The notes beneath the pieces were generated by a model. That model was not told the DNA's origin. It saw only the letters and a program-made list of their open reading frames with translations, and made no database searches. A stretch of 64,000 bases of DNA. It comes from an uncultured Clostridium sp. (GTDB lineage: Bacteria; Bacillota; Clostridia; TANB77; CAG-508). The stretch lies in the NCBI GenBank assembly GCA_900555835.1, contig USMK01000008.1:7925-71924 (forward strand), given 5' to 3'. Shown one piece after another: positions 25,873 through 35,558 of this stretch (position 1 is the stretch's first letter; each line of letters opens with the position of its first letter). A program made the translations under genes and the position numbers.

Positions 25873-28800
25873 ATGAAAGCGAACAGAAAAACCATTGCTA
25901 TAATAATAGCAACATTAGTATTAGTAGCCGCTGCAACAACAGGCATAGTTATGTACTTAAATGATGATGGAACATCAAGAGCTGGTTTTGACGAAAATGA
26001 ACCAAGCATATCAGATGTTAATACTAATCCAGGACCAACAGAAGAAAATAATCAAGGAGAAAATGATGGAAATACAGAAAATCCAGCAAACAACAACGAG
26101 CCAGGTAATTTACCAGAAGCTGGCGAGAACGAAAATCAAGGTAAAACAGCAAATAGAGGTGGAACAACAGGAGCAAATACAAACCAAGGAACAATAACTA
26201 CAACAAGTAATGCAAATGTACCAAATCAAGAATATGTAACAGAAAGAGTAGAAGAAGTAGAAAGACAAATAACAGAAGACCTATTAGTAGGTTGGACACC
26301 ACTTAGCATAACAAGTGCATATTCAACAAACGGAATTGGAATTTACAAACCAGACTTAGAAATAGTTAAAGTAGCAAGTACAACAGACGGAAACAATTCA
26401 GTAACAGCAGGAGATGCTTTAACATATGCAATGGCAGTAAAAAATAATGGAAACGAGGATATAACAGGATTAACAATATCTGACGTAATTCCAGAACAAA
26501 CAACATTTATAGAAGGCACAATATATGGAGATGGTACATACAACAAAGAATTAAATAAAATAGTATGGAAAGTTGACGTAAAAGCTGGAGAAGTAGTTGC
26601 AGTAGGTTTTGCCGTAACTGTAAACGAAAATGCAACAGGAGCAATCAAAAATGTTGGAACAATAGACGGAAAAAATACAGAAGAAGTAGTAAATCCAGTT
26701 ATAACATCAGAAAAATTAGCAGAAGTTTATAGAGATAAACAACCAATCGAAGGACCTGCAAATATAGGAGACCAAATAAAATACACAATAGTTGCTAAAA
26801 ATACAGGAGATGTAGACGCAACAGTAGTTATGAAAGATACTATACCAGCAAACACAGAATTAGTATCACCAATAGAAGTTGCCGGAGAAGAAATAGACGA
26901 AGCAACAATGAATGTGGGAAAAAATGTAACAGTACCAGCAGGAGAAACAGTAGAACTAACATTTACAGTAGAAATAAAAGCAATAGAAGGAAGCATCAAA
27001 AACATAGCAACAGTAGGGACAACAATACCAGACACAGAAACAAAAACAGCAAACTTAGAAATGACCAAAACAGTTAGCGACAAAATAAACGGAGAATATA
27101 GCAAAAACGTAACACTAAAAGTAGGCGAAACAGCATACTTCAAAATCGAATTAAACAATACTGGAAGTGAAGACTTAGAAGTTACAATGACAGACATAAT
27201 GAATGACACAGACATCCAACTATACGACGGAGACAAAGCAATAGCACAAACAGTAACAGTACCAGCCGGAACAACAAAAACACTAACAGCAACATACAAA
27301 ATGCAACAAGAAGACATAGATAACCAACAACGACTAAAAAATACAGCAACAGCTACAACACCAGTAACTCCAGGCAACGAAGACACCGCAGAAGTAACAC
27401 CAGAAAAAGCAGAACCAGGAATAAAAGTAGAGAAAACAACAGTATCTGTAACATCAAATGGAATAACAACAGATGTAGTAAATGGTAAAGCACCAATGGT
27501 AAGAGCCGGAGACGTAATAACATACACAATAACAGTTACAAACACAGGAAACACAACACTAAAAGATATTAAAGTAATTGATACAACATTAGATGTAAAT
27601 TATGACAACACAACAATAAAAGCCGGAACACCAATTGATACAATATCAAGCCTAGCACCAAAGGATCATAAAACATATACTGTAACATATACCGTAACAC
27701 AAGACGATATTGAAACCAAAACACAAATAGAAAACGCTGCAACAGCAACTGGCAGTGAAGAAGTTCCATCAACACCAGTTCTAGTAAATCCAAATGTAAC
27801 AGTAAGTGGAGAAAAGACATGGAATGACTATAATGAGCAAGAACAAAAAAGACCAGTAAGCATTACAGTAAAAGTAATGAATGGAGATAAGGAAGTAGAG
27901 ACAATAGAAGTAAAACCAGATGCAAATGGAAACTGGAAATATACATCAAAAGCATTACCAAAATATGATGAAAATAATAATGTAATAAAATATGCTGTAA
28001 TAGAAGAAGCAGTAGAAGGATATACACCAAGTTATGCAGAAGTAAAAGGAATAGGAACAGCCAACATAACAGCAAACATAACAAACACATTAAACAGAGT
28101 ACCAACAGTAACAGTAAGTGGAACGAAACATTGGGAAGATGAAGAAGATCAAGATGGCATAAGACCAGATAATATTACAATTGCAGTAATTTCCAGTGAT
28201 AAAACAGATAAAACTGAAAGATTGCAAACAATAGGTAAAAAAGATGACGTAACATATAATTGGACATATAGATTTACTGGATTACCAAAATATGATGCAA
28301 ATAATCAAGAAATACAATATTCTGTAACAGAAACTGGAATAGATGAAAAATATTATACTTCAACACCTGCAACTGTTCGTAAAGAAAACGGAAACTTTAT
28401 AGCTGATATAACAAATAAACATACACCAGCTACAATCAGTTTAATTGCAACAAAACATTGGGAAGATGCAAGCAATCAAGATGGATTTAGACCAACAACA
28501 ATTAAAATAAAAGTAATGGAAGTAACGGATGAACAAAATATTAAGGTAAAGGAAGAAACATTTACTGGAACTGGAAATGACTGGACATATGAATTTAAAG
28601 AATTGCCAAAATATAAAAATGGAAATCAAATTAATTATACAATAGTAGAAGAAATTACAACAAATAAATATAAAGCAAGTAATCCAACAATTACAGTAGA
28701 TCCAACAACAGGAAACATAACAGCAGAAATAACAAATACACATATACCAGAAACTGTTAATATATCAGGAACTAAAACTTGGGTAAATGATAATGAAGCA

Positions 28801-30498
28801 CAAAGACCAGAAAGTATAACAGTAAACTTATTAGAAGATGGAACAACAGTAAACTCAACAGAAGTAACTGAAAATAAGGATGGAAAATGGGTATATGAAT
28901 TTAAGGATTTACCAAAATATAAAAATGGAACTGAGATTAAATATACAGTAAAAGAAGATGCTGTTGCAAGATATGAAACAACATATTCTGGATATGATAT
29001 TATAAATACTTTAAAACCATTGGACTTAACAACAAAAAAGATAACATCAACAAAAGGAGGAACGGTAGCACCGGGAGAAGAAATAACATATACAATTTCA
29101 ATAAAGAACAATTCAAATGAAGCTACTGGAACATTTAATGTTAAAGACTCAGTACCTGTTGGAACGACATTAAAAACTGAAGAAAATCCAGCATACACAT
29201 TATCAGTTGAAAATAATGTAACATGGTTAACATGGAATGTTTCATTGAAAGCAAATGCTTCAACAACAGTATCATTTACAGTAATAGTTGATATGACTTT
29301 AAATGATGGAGATAAAATAAAAAATAAAGCAATAGTAGACGAAAAAGATACAAACGAAGTTATAGATACTGTAAAAAATATTGTTAGAACAGTAAATGTA
29401 AAAGAACACGGAAATTCAATTTCAAAAACAAATATAGTAATAGTATTAGATTTATCATCTAGTATGACAGAAAATAAGAGCAATAGATTAGCTAATGCTA
29501 AAACAGCTGCAAAGGAATTTATAGATAGTATTTATACCAGTAAGGCAGTTTCAGGGGTAAATATTGAAGTAATAACATTTAACACAAGAGATGCTATTGA
29601 GAAGAAGAACGTTGAATCAGAAGAATGTACCAGAAGCAAAAATCCAGACCATTATGATAAAGTAGGAGGATTCTTTGGATATTATGATTATGAACATAAA
29701 AGTTCAGGAACATCATGCGAACAACATGGAAATAGATGGTATACTAAATATGTAGAAAAAACTGAAATAGTTCCATATTCAGGAACAAAAGTGCTAGAAA
29801 TAGAAGGCGTTGCAGGAAATGTAGCAAAGAATTATGATGGTGCACAAAAAATTAAGAACGCAATAGAGGCAATCGAAATTCCTGATGATTACAAAGAAGG
29901 CGGATTTGGAACTCATATGTATGCAGCATTACAATTGGCAAATACAGAAATTGGTAAATTAAAAGATGCATATAAAAATAATGATAATGCGGTAGTATTC
30001 TTAGGAGATGGAAAGCCATATAGAAGTAATAATTATCCTGAATATGCTGATAATACAGATGCAAACATTAAATCAGAAGCATCAAAGATAAGAGGAAAGG
30101 CAACATTATATGCTATTAGATATGCAGAAGATGTGGCATTGCTAAAAGATATTAACAATGGAGGTATTGCATCAGAAGGAAGTTCATTTGCATCAACAAA
30201 TTTAAATGAATTAAAGAATAATTTTCAAGCTATAAAGAATAAGGCACAAGATAGAGAAATTAAAATAAATAGTGATAATGGTTACATAACAACTATTAAT
30301 CCAACAGGTTTAATAGTATCTGATAAAAAACCAGTAAGGATAAGAAAGAATGGAACCGTTATTGCAACATATACATCATTAGAGGATTTAAATAATAGTG
30401 GATTAATAACGTATGATGCAACTACAAAAGAAATAAAATGGAATGTAAGAGGTTATGCAAAAACAGACAAACTTGAAATTGAATACTATGTAAATTAA
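25873..30498 (+). CDS. Giant multi-domain adhesin: DUF11 repeats, Cna-B repeats, VWA
   Basis: About 1541 residues starting at the ATG at 25873 (GGGGGAGG upstream). A signal anchor (about 5-27) is followed by a Thr/Asn/Glu-rich linker. DUF11-type repeats cover about 155-640 (YTITVTNTGNTTL is typical). Four Cna-B-like domains span about 641-1046, each beginning VSGTK-W or similar. Another DUF11-like domain follows (~1050-1167), then a VWA domain (~1176-1456) with MIDAS-type DLSSSM. There is no LPXTG motif or C-terminal helix, so it may stay anchored at the N-terminus or be a pilus-like tip partner. Cna-B domains usually carry intramolecular isopeptide bonds. Confidence 0.88.
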   Translation: MKANRKTIAIIIATLVLVAAATTGIVMYLNDDGTSRAGFDENEPSISDVNTNPGPTEENNQGENDGNTENPANNNEPGNLPEAGENENQGKTANRGGTTGANTNQGTITTTSNANVPNQEYVTERVEEVERQITEDLLVGWTPLSITSAYSTNGIGIYKPDLEIVKVASTTDGNNSVTAGDALTYAMAVKNNGNEDITGLTISDVIPEQTTFIEGTIYGDGTYNKELNKIVWKVDVKAGEVVAVGFAVTVNENATGAIKNVGTIDGKNTEEVVNPVITSEKLAEVYRDKQPIEGPANIGDQIKYTIVAKNTGDVDATVVMKDTIPANTELVSPIEVAGEEIDEATMNVGKNVTVPAGETVELTFTVEIKAIEGSIKNIATVGTTIPDTETKTANLEMTKTVSDKINGEYSKNVTLKVGETAYFKIELNNTGSEDLEVTMTDIMNDTDIQLYDGDKAIAQTVTVPAGTTKTLTATYKMQQEDIDNQQRLKNTATATTPVTPGNEDTAEVTPEKAEPGIKVEKTTVSVTSNGITTDVVNGKAPMVRAGDVITYTITVTNTGNTTLKDIKVIDTTLDVNYDNTTIKAGTPIDTISSLAPKDHKTYTVTYTVTQDDIETKTQIENAATATGSEEVPSTPVLVNPNVTVSGEKTWNDYNEQEQKRPVSITVKVMNGDKEVETIEVKPDANGNWKYTSKALPKYDENNNVIKYAVIEEAVEGYTPSYAEVKGIGTANITANITNTLNRVPTVTVSGTKHWEDEEDQDGIRPDNITIAVISSDKTDKTERLQTIGKKDDVTYNWTYRFTGLPKYDANNQEIQYSVTETGIDEKYYTSTPATVRKENGNFIADITNKHTPATISLIATKHWEDASNQDGFRPTTIKIKVMEVTDEQNIKVKEETFTGTGNDWTYEFKELPKYKNGNQINYTIVEEITTNKYKASNPTITVDPTTGNITAEITNTHIPETVNISGTKTWVNDNEAQRPESITVNLLEDGTTVNSTEVTENKDGKWVYEFKDLPKYKNGTEIKYTVKEDAVARYETTYSGYDIINTLKPLDLTTKKITSTKGGTVAPGEEITYTISIKNNSNEATGTFNVKDSVPVGTTLKTEENPAYTLSVENNVTWLTWNVSLKANASTTVSFTVIVDMTLNDGDKIKNKAIVDEKDTNEVIDTVKNIVRTVNVKEHGNSISKTNIVIVLDLSSSMTENKSNRLANAKTAAKEFIDSIYTSKAVSGVNIEVITFNTRDAIEKKNVESEECTRSKNPDHYDKVGGFFGYYDYEHKSSGTSCEQHGNRWYTKYVEKTEIVPYSGTKVLEIEGVAGNVAKNYDGAQKIKNAIEAIEIPDDYKEGGFGTHMYAALQLANTEIGKLKDAYKNNDNAVVFLGDGKPYRSNNYPEYADNTDANIKSEASKIRGKATLYAIRYAEDVALLKDINNGGIASEGSSFASTNLNELKNNFQAIKNKAQDREIKINSDNGYITTINPTGLIVSDKKPVRIRKNGTVIATYTSLEDLNNSGLITYDATTKEIKWNVRGYAKTDKLEIEYYVN

Positions 30499-30524
30499 TT
30501 AATGAATAATTGATTACAAATAAA

Positions 30525-30560
30525 AAACCAACTATGTATGATAATATATAGTTGGTTTTT
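30525..30560 (+). terminator. Terminator of the adhesin operon
   Basis: AAAACCAACTAT pairs with ATAGTTGGTTTTT around a short AT loop. Confidence 0.85.
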
Positions 30561-30576
30561 GCATATAAAAAATAGA

Positions 30577-30603
30577 AAGCGATTTAGTTTTGCTAAATCG
30601 CTT
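30577..30603. terminator. Second hairpin, likely bidirectional terminator
   Basis: AAGCGATTTAG and CTAAATCGCTT pair around TTTTG. It lies between the adhesin operon and the convergent micro-protein gene at 30709. Confidence 0.6.
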
Positions 30604-30708
30604 ATATATATTAAACAAAAAAGGTATTAACTAATTTTATTGCCGTAATAAGGCTTGTACCAACTTTATTAGAATTGATATATAAATTTTAAACTTATAA
30701 AATTAAAG

Positions 30709-30867
30709 TTAGAAAATTAAGTTTAAAATATTTAATGCAAATACTGCAAATACAACTTTTAAAGAAACTCTTGCACTTGCTTGTGCAACTTGATTTGCTA
30801 ACATTAATCTATGTTCTTTTCTAACTGTTAAAGCTAAGCTATTATCTACAATATTCATATTTTTCAT
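30709..30867 (-). CDS. 52-residue amphipathic micro-protein in the element
   Basis: An ATG at 30867 with AGGATGTG upstream encodes 52 residues: MKNMNIVDNSLALTVRKEHR, an Ala/Gln-rich middle and a hydrophobic C-terminus (LKVVFAVFALNILNLIF). It is on the opposite strand to the other element genes. No family is recognised. A membrane-associated regulatory or toxin-like peptide is possible, but only the ribosome binding site and coding-like composition support it. Confidence 0.5.
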   Translation of the reverse strand: MKNMNIVDNSLALTVRKEHRLMLANQVAQASARVSLKVVFAVFALNILNLIF

Positions 30868-31080
30868 AATAATCACATCCTATTTTTTCCCTTGTATATT
30901 AACAATTTTGCTTCCGTTTTTATCTAGATAAAAAATGGTATAATATCGCCACTTTATAATACTATTGTAGCACATTCAATCGAAAAAAGCAAGTTTTTTT
31001 CGAAAAAATTTTTTATTATAAATTTTTAATAAAATTGTTAATTAGGGAATATTTATAATTAAGTAAAAGTGGGTGATATT

Positions 31081-31168
31081 TTGGAAAAAAATAACATACA
31101 AGAAGAATACTCCGAAAACCGGAAAGACACTGCAAGAGCTTATTATAGACTGGCTAAATTCTAATTAA
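31081..31168 (+). CDS. Short ORF before the recombinase, needs +1 shift at CGG (31120-31122)
   Basis: A TTG start with GGGTGAT upstream encodes MEKNNIQEEYSEN and then meets CGG. Read through in frame it gives a nonsense tail (RKDTARAYYRLAKF). With the C skipped it gives YSENGKTLQELIIDWLNSN and stops 10 bases before the recombinase start. Short ORFs with YSENGKTLQE-like text commonly precede serine recombinases in Clostridia, so the shifted reading is the natural one. It is the same rule seen in tsaB, whiA and the sortase. Confidence 0.6.
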
Positions 31169-31178
31169 GGGGAAATAT

Positions 31179-32661
31179 ATGGTAGGGATTTATGCAAGAC
31201 TATCCAGAGATGATGGAACTAACAATGTATCTGAGAGTATAGAAAATCAGATAAAATTTTTAAAATCTTATGCACAAGAAAAAAATTTGGAAATTACAAA
31301 AATTTATATTGATGATGGATATACTGGCACTAATTTTAATAGACCTCGGTTTCAAACAGATGCTAGCAGATATTGAAAATGAAAAGATAAATACTATAAT
31401 TACGAAAGATTTATCAAGACTTGGTAGAGATTACATAGATACAGGGTATTATATAGAGAAATATTTCCCAATGCGAAAAATTAGATATATAGCGGTAAAT
31501 GACGGGGTAGATACTATTGACGAGCAAAATTCAAATAATGAAATAACGCCTTTTAAGGCTGTAATAAATGATTTGTACGCAAAAGATATTTCTAAAAAAG
31601 TAAAAACTGCATTATTAACAAAAGCTATGAATGGCGAAAGCATAAAACCATTTGCCCCATATGGATATAAAAAAGATGGGAAAAATCGAATTATAATTGA
31701 CGAAAATGTCGCAGAAAATGTTAAGAAAATATATCAGATGTATTTAAGTGGTAGTAGCAAAAAAGAAATTTGCAATTACTTAAATACCAACAATATTATA
31801 ACACCACTTATGTACAAAATGCAATATACAAATTATAAAAATCCAAATAATGTAAGCAAAGAATGGTGCATAAGTACAATTACCAATATTTTGAAAGATA
31901 GAATGTATATAGGAGATTTGGTTCAGCACAAATATTCTAGTATCAATTACAAAATAAAGAAAGTGGTAAAGCTGGAACAGAGCAAGAATATTATAATAAA
32001 GAATAATCATAAGGCCATAATAAAAAAAGAGGACTTTGAAAAGGTTAGCCAAATGTTAAAAGGAAAATCGAATGAATGCAAGCGAGAAAGTAAAAGCTCT
32101 CATATTTTAACAGGAATTGTTTTTTGCCAGAAATGTGGTGCTAGGATTGCATATACCAAAAATCATGGAAGTAGTTTTAAAATAATATGCTCTAATTATA
32201 AGAAAAACGGCAAAAGGGCTTGCGATAATATTTATATAGAAGAACAGGAAATTTTAAATTGTATAAAACAAAAAATTATTGAAAATGTGAAAAAACGACA
32301 CTTGGAACATATTATAATAGGTAGGCAAAATAAGTGTAAGGAAGAAATTGAAAAATTGAATTTACAAAAAATAAAGAACATAAATGCCATAAAACAAATA
32401 TATACAGACATAGCTAATAATGAAATTGAAAAGTTCTTAGGCAAGCAGATTATAGCGGAATATGTGAAGGAAAACGAGAATATTGAAATAAAAATAGAAC
32501 AATATCAAAGTAAAATAAAAGAAAGAAAAGTGAATGTGATTAAACAAATAGAAGAAGCAGATGGCGAAAAGTTGAGAAGACTGATTTTTATGGTAATAAA
32601 AAGAGTTGAGCTATCAAAAAGCAATATGAAAATCCAGTACAATTTTGAAAATTACTTCTAA
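31179..32661 (+). CDS. Large serine recombinase, needs +1 shift at CGG (31347-31349)
   Basis: About 493 residues when the shift is made. The resolvase domain starts MVGIYARLSRDD with nucleophile Ser9. The frame reads to TGTNFNRP, hits CGG at codon 57 and stops seven codons later. Skipping C yields RPGFKQMLADIENEKINTII, the expected continuation, then DLSRLGRDYIDTGYYIE. A recombinase domain (PFAPYGYKKDGKNR...), a zinc ribbon (FCQKCGARIAY ... CSNYKKNGKRAC) and a C-terminal coiled coil follow. It lies next to attR, so it is the probable excisionase/integrase of the cotJ element. An internal ATG at 31270 would give a protein lacking the catalytic serine. Confidence 0.88.
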
Positions 32662-32667
32662 TTTAAA

Positions 32668-32684
32668 AAGAACCATGGCCTTGG
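32668..32684. repeat. attR: 17-bp direct repeat before cotJC
   Basis: Identical to 24059-24075. It is the right boundary of the element, 17 bases upstream of the cotJC start codon. Confidence 0.85.
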
Positions 32685-32701
32685 GAAAGGGGGAATTATT
32701 A

Positions 32702-33316
32702 ATGTGGACTTATCAAAAAGCCTTAGAATATCCAATAAATATAAAATGTAAAAATCCAATGCTTGCAAAATTTATAATATCACAATACGGTGGACCAGAC
32801 GGAGAATTAGGAGCAGCACTAAGATATTTATCACAAAGATTTGGAATGCCAGATGAAAACGCCAAAGCAACATTAAACGACATTGGAACCGAAGAATTAG
32901 CACACCTAGAAATGGTAGGAACGATAGTGCATCAATTAACCAAAGATGCTAGCATCGACGAAATAAAAGCAGCAGGTCTTGGAGCATATTATACAGACCA
33001 CGGCTTGGACGTATACCCTCAATCAGCAGCAGGAGTACCTTTCAGTGCATCCGTTCTAGCCTGCAAAGGAGATCCGATTGCCAACTTACAAGAAGACCTA
33101 GCAGCAGAACAAAAAGCTAGAGCAACCTACGAAAAACTAATAGACTTATGTGCCGACGACCCAGATGTAATAGATCCACTAAAATTTTTACGAGAAAGAG
33201 AAGTAGTACACTTCCAAAGATTCGGCGAAGCACTAAGAGGGGTACAAGACAAACTTGCTCAAAGGAAATTTTATATGAACAATAATATGCAAAATAATTG
33301 CGGATGTGGAAGATAG
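32702..33316 (+). CDS. cotJC: Spore coat manganese-catalase-like protein CotJC
   Basis: A 204-residue ferritin-like diiron/dimanganese protein, beginning MWTYQKALEYPINI. Metal ligands are visible in GGPDGELGAALRYL, GTEELAHLEMVG and LREREVVHFQRFGEAL. It normally follows cotJB directly; here it is separated from it by the 8.6 kb element but has an AAAGGGGG ribosome binding site. In the unexcised state it would depend on read-through from the element or on leaderless expression; after excision it rejoins the cotJ promoter. Confidence 0.95.
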   Translation: MWTYQKALEYPINIKCKNPMLAKFIISQYGGPDGELGAALRYLSQRFGMPDENAKATLNDIGTEELAHLEMVGTIVHQLTKDASIDEIKAAGLGAYYTDHGLDVYPQSAAGVPFSASVLACKGDPIANLQEDLAAEQKARATYEKLIDLCADDPDVIDPLKFLREREVVHFQRFGEALRGVQDKLAQRKFYMNNNMQNNCGCGR

Positions 33317-33479
33317 AAAAAAATGAGTTTCTAAAATAAAATAAATATATCACTATTTTAGCATAAAATTTGAAAAAAGTCTAATAATAAATATATATAA
33401 ATTATATATACTAAACAAATAAAAATGAAGAAAAAAAGCCTAAATTGGATTTAATTGCATATAATCGGGAAAAAATGAT

Positions 33480-33509
33480 TTGATTTATTCTATGAGTATA
33501 TGGTATTAT
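33480..33509 (+). promoter_or_regulatory. Promoter of the 6S RNA
   Basis: TTGATT (33480) and TATTAT (33504), spacer 18. Confidence 0.6.
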
Positions 33510-33529
33510 AAATACAACAAATAAATAAG

Positions 33530-33725
33530 TTAATAATTTTCCCTGCAGAGTGCGTGATTGCTGAAATTTTAGAACCAACAAATTTAAAACGGGAGCCCCA
33601 TCTCTGGATATGGCGTGTAGGCTTAAATTTATTTAAGAAACCCATAAATATCAAGGAAGGCACCCACCTGTGAAAGCAGGTCCTTAAAATTTCTTCACTG
33701 AACGGCTATTAGCGGGGGTTTATTT
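33530..33725 (+). ncRNA. ssrS: 6S RNA
   Basis: The ends CCCTGC (33541) and GCGGGG (33712) pair to close a long imperfect hairpin. Clostridial 6S text is recognisable in the middle: AGAACCAACAAATTT, CGGGAGCC, GGAAGGCACCCACCTG and GAACGGC. 6S RNA binds the housekeeping RNA polymerase by mimicking an open promoter. Exact ends are estimated. It lies between cotJC and prmC with its own promoter. Confidence 0.8.
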
Positions 33726-33757
33726 TGGTAAAAATGAATATATAATTTATAATATCT

Positions 33758-33803
33758 TGGGGGCTGGTTACAAATAAGTTGTAGCTAGTTCCCTTGATTT
33801 TTT
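33758..33803 (+). terminator. Terminator downstream of 6S RNA
   Basis: GGGGGCTGGTTACAA pairs over 15 positions (several G-U pairs) with TTGTAGCTAGTTCCC, followed by TTGATTTTTTTG. Confidence 0.8.
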
Positions 33804-33842
33804 TGTTTATAGATGTTAAAATTATTGGGAAAGAGAGAAAAA

Positions 33843-34691
33843 ATGAGAATAAACGAGTTATTAGAAATAGGAATAGAAAAATTAAAAACAAGTCAAATAA
33901 AAGAACCAATTTCAATTGCTAGAAGGATTATGTGTTTTGTGCTAAAAAAAGACAAAATATATTTAGTTACAAACGGAAATGAAGAAGTAGAGCAAAGCAC
34001 GAAAACAGAGTTTTTAGAAGCTATTTCAAAAATTCAAAAACATATTCCAATCCAGTACATAACAAAAAAACAAGAATTTATGAAAATGGATTTTTATGTT
34101 GACGAAAATGTATTAATACCTCAGCCAGATACCGAAATTGTGGTAGAGGAAGCTATTGATATTATAAATAGGAACAAATTAAGCAAAGTATTAGATATGT
34201 GTACAGGAAGCGGAATTTTAGCTATTAGCATTGCTAAATATACAGATGCAAGCAAGATAACAGCGGTAGATATAAGCGAAAAAGCTTTGGAAGTAGCTGA
34301 AAAAAATGCAATTTCAAATGATGTGAACACAAAAATCAAATTTATAAAATCAGATATGTTTAAAAATATAAGCGAAAAATTTGATTTAATTATATCTAAT
34401 CCACCATACATAAGAACAGATGTAATTAAAACATTATCAGAAGAAGTAAAAAATGAACCTATTCTAGCACTAGATGGTGGAATAAAGGGATTAGACTTTT
34501 ACAATATAATTGCTGAAAATGCAAAAAAATATTTAAATGAAAATGGATATTTGGTGTTAGAAATAGGTTATGATCAAAAAACAGAAGTAGTCAATTTGCT
34601 AGAAGCACAGGAATATTCAGAAATTAGAGTAATAAAAGATATGGGTGGAAATGATAGAGTTATAGTTTGTAAAAATTTAATTAAAAAGTAG
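33843..34691 (+). CDS. prmC: Peptide chain release factor N5-glutamine methyltransferase
   Basis: A 282-residue SAM-dependent methyltransferase that modifies the GGQ glutamine of release factors. Motifs: YITKKQEFMKMDFYVDENVLIPQPDTE in the N-terminal domain, VLDMCTGSGILAISIA (SAM loop) and IISNPPYIRTD (the NPPY substrate motif). I chose the ATG at 33843 over one 30 bases upstream because of the AAAGAGAG in front. It opens the prmC-whiA-hemW-dprA cluster. Confidence 0.94.
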   Translation: MRINELLEIGIEKLKTSQIKEPISIARRIMCFVLKKDKIYLVTNGNEEVEQSTKTEFLEAISKIQKHIPIQYITKKQEFMKMDFYVDENVLIPQPDTEIVVEEAIDIINRNKLSKVLDMCTGSGILAISIAKYTDASKITAVDISEKALEVAEKNAISNDVNTKIKFIKSDMFKNISEKFDLIISNPPYIRTDVIKTLSEEVKNEPILALDGGIKGLDFYNIIAENAKKYLNENGYLVLEIGYDQKTEVVNLLEAQEYSEIRVIKDMGGNDRVIVCKNLIKK

Positions 34692-34699
34692 GTAATATA

Positions 34700-35558
34700 A
34701 TGTCTTTTTCGAGTGAGATAAAAAAAGAATTAAGCAATTTGAATAATTTAAACAACAAAGAACAGGTAAAAGCTGAAATAAATCGGCTATATGCTTGGTA
34801 GCAATTATTCAGAAAATGGTACAAAATCTAAAATTGTTACAGAAAACGAGGATAATGTACATAGATTAAGCAAATTGCTGGCAAATGTGAATATTACATA
34901 TAACATAGAAAAAAAAGGAAAAGCCTTTGCTATCAATTGGAGCATGGAAAATAGAGATGAAATTGTAGATATTGATATAGAAAAAGAAGATATGCAAAAA
35001 GCCATTGTGAGAGGGGCTTTTATGGCATCTGGTTCGATAAATAATCCGAATAAGAAGTATCATTTAGAAATAGTTTTTAATACAAAAGAAAATGCCAAAT
35101 ATATTTTTTATATTATAGAAAGTTTTAAAATAGATTGCAAAGTAATCAAACGAAAAGACAGATACTCTTTATACATAAAAGATGGAGAAGAAATCTCCAA
35201 ATTACTTGCTTTAATTGGTGCTGGAAAATCTGTAATGAATTATGAAGAAATACGAATTGTAAGAGAAATGAGAAGCAATGTAAACCGAATTGTGAATTGT
35301 GAAACAGCCAATATAAATAAAACAATAAATGTAGCAGTTGCACAAATTGCGGACATCAATTACTTGAAAGAAAAGAACAAATTTGAGGAGTTACCTAGCA
35401 ACTTAAAGGAAATTGCAAAAATAAGAGTGCAAAATCCAGAAAGCAGTTTAGTGGAACTTGGAAAATTGCTAGAAAAACCAATTGGAAAATCTGGTGTAAA
35501 TCATAGATTAAAAAAACTGCAAGAAATAGCAAACGAATTAAGAGAGGGAGAAAAATGA
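34700..35558 (+). CDS. whiA: DNA-binding protein WhiA, needs +1 shift at CGG (34784-34786)
   Basis: WhiA combines a degenerate LAGLIDADG homing-endonuclease fold with a C-terminal helix-turn-helix and affects division and sporulation. The start MSFSSEIKKELSNL reads in frame for 28 codons, then CGG, then a stop four codons later. Skipping C gives KAEINGYMLGSNYSENG, where WhiA normally has GYMLG, and the frame continues to SGVNHRLKKLQEIA at the C-terminus. Total about 285 residues. hemW overlaps its stop (ATGA), as in an intact operon. A pseudogene is unlikely given the perfect remainder. Confidence 0.85.

Larger units (their letters stand above)
24059..32684 (+). mobile_element. 8.6 kb integrated element splitting the cotJ operon
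   Basis: Direct repeats at 24059-24075 and 32668-32684 bracket four larger surface or recombination genes, a minus-strand micro-protein and a short leader ORF. The recombinase gene ends 7 bases before the right repeat, the usual position for a serine integrase. Excision between the repeats would leave cotJA-cotJB-cotJC with one-base TAATG overlaps at both junctions. The organisation is like skin-type sporulation intervening elements; excision is not shown by the sequence. Confidence 0.8.

Noticed and set aside
26343..29483. Long reverse-strand ORFs opposite the adhesin gene
   Set aside because: They are antisense shadows produced by the biased codon use of the 1541-residue adhesin, with no ribosome binding sites.
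2487..31349. CCAGG/CCTGG base-calling error as the cause of the frameshifts
   Set aside because: tsaB and the recombinase would fit an extra C inside CCWGG, but whiA (AATCGGC), both sortase sites and the leader ORF do not, and intact CCWGG sites occur elsewhere in the window.
31270..32661. Recombinase starting at the internal ATG 31270
   Set aside because: The resulting N-terminus (MHKKKIWKLQKFILMMDI) is an out-of-frame shadow of the resolvase domain and lacks the catalytic serine.
33317..33479. Gene between cotJC and the 6S RNA
   Set aside because: AT-rich sequence without an ORF, ribosome binding site or stable structure.
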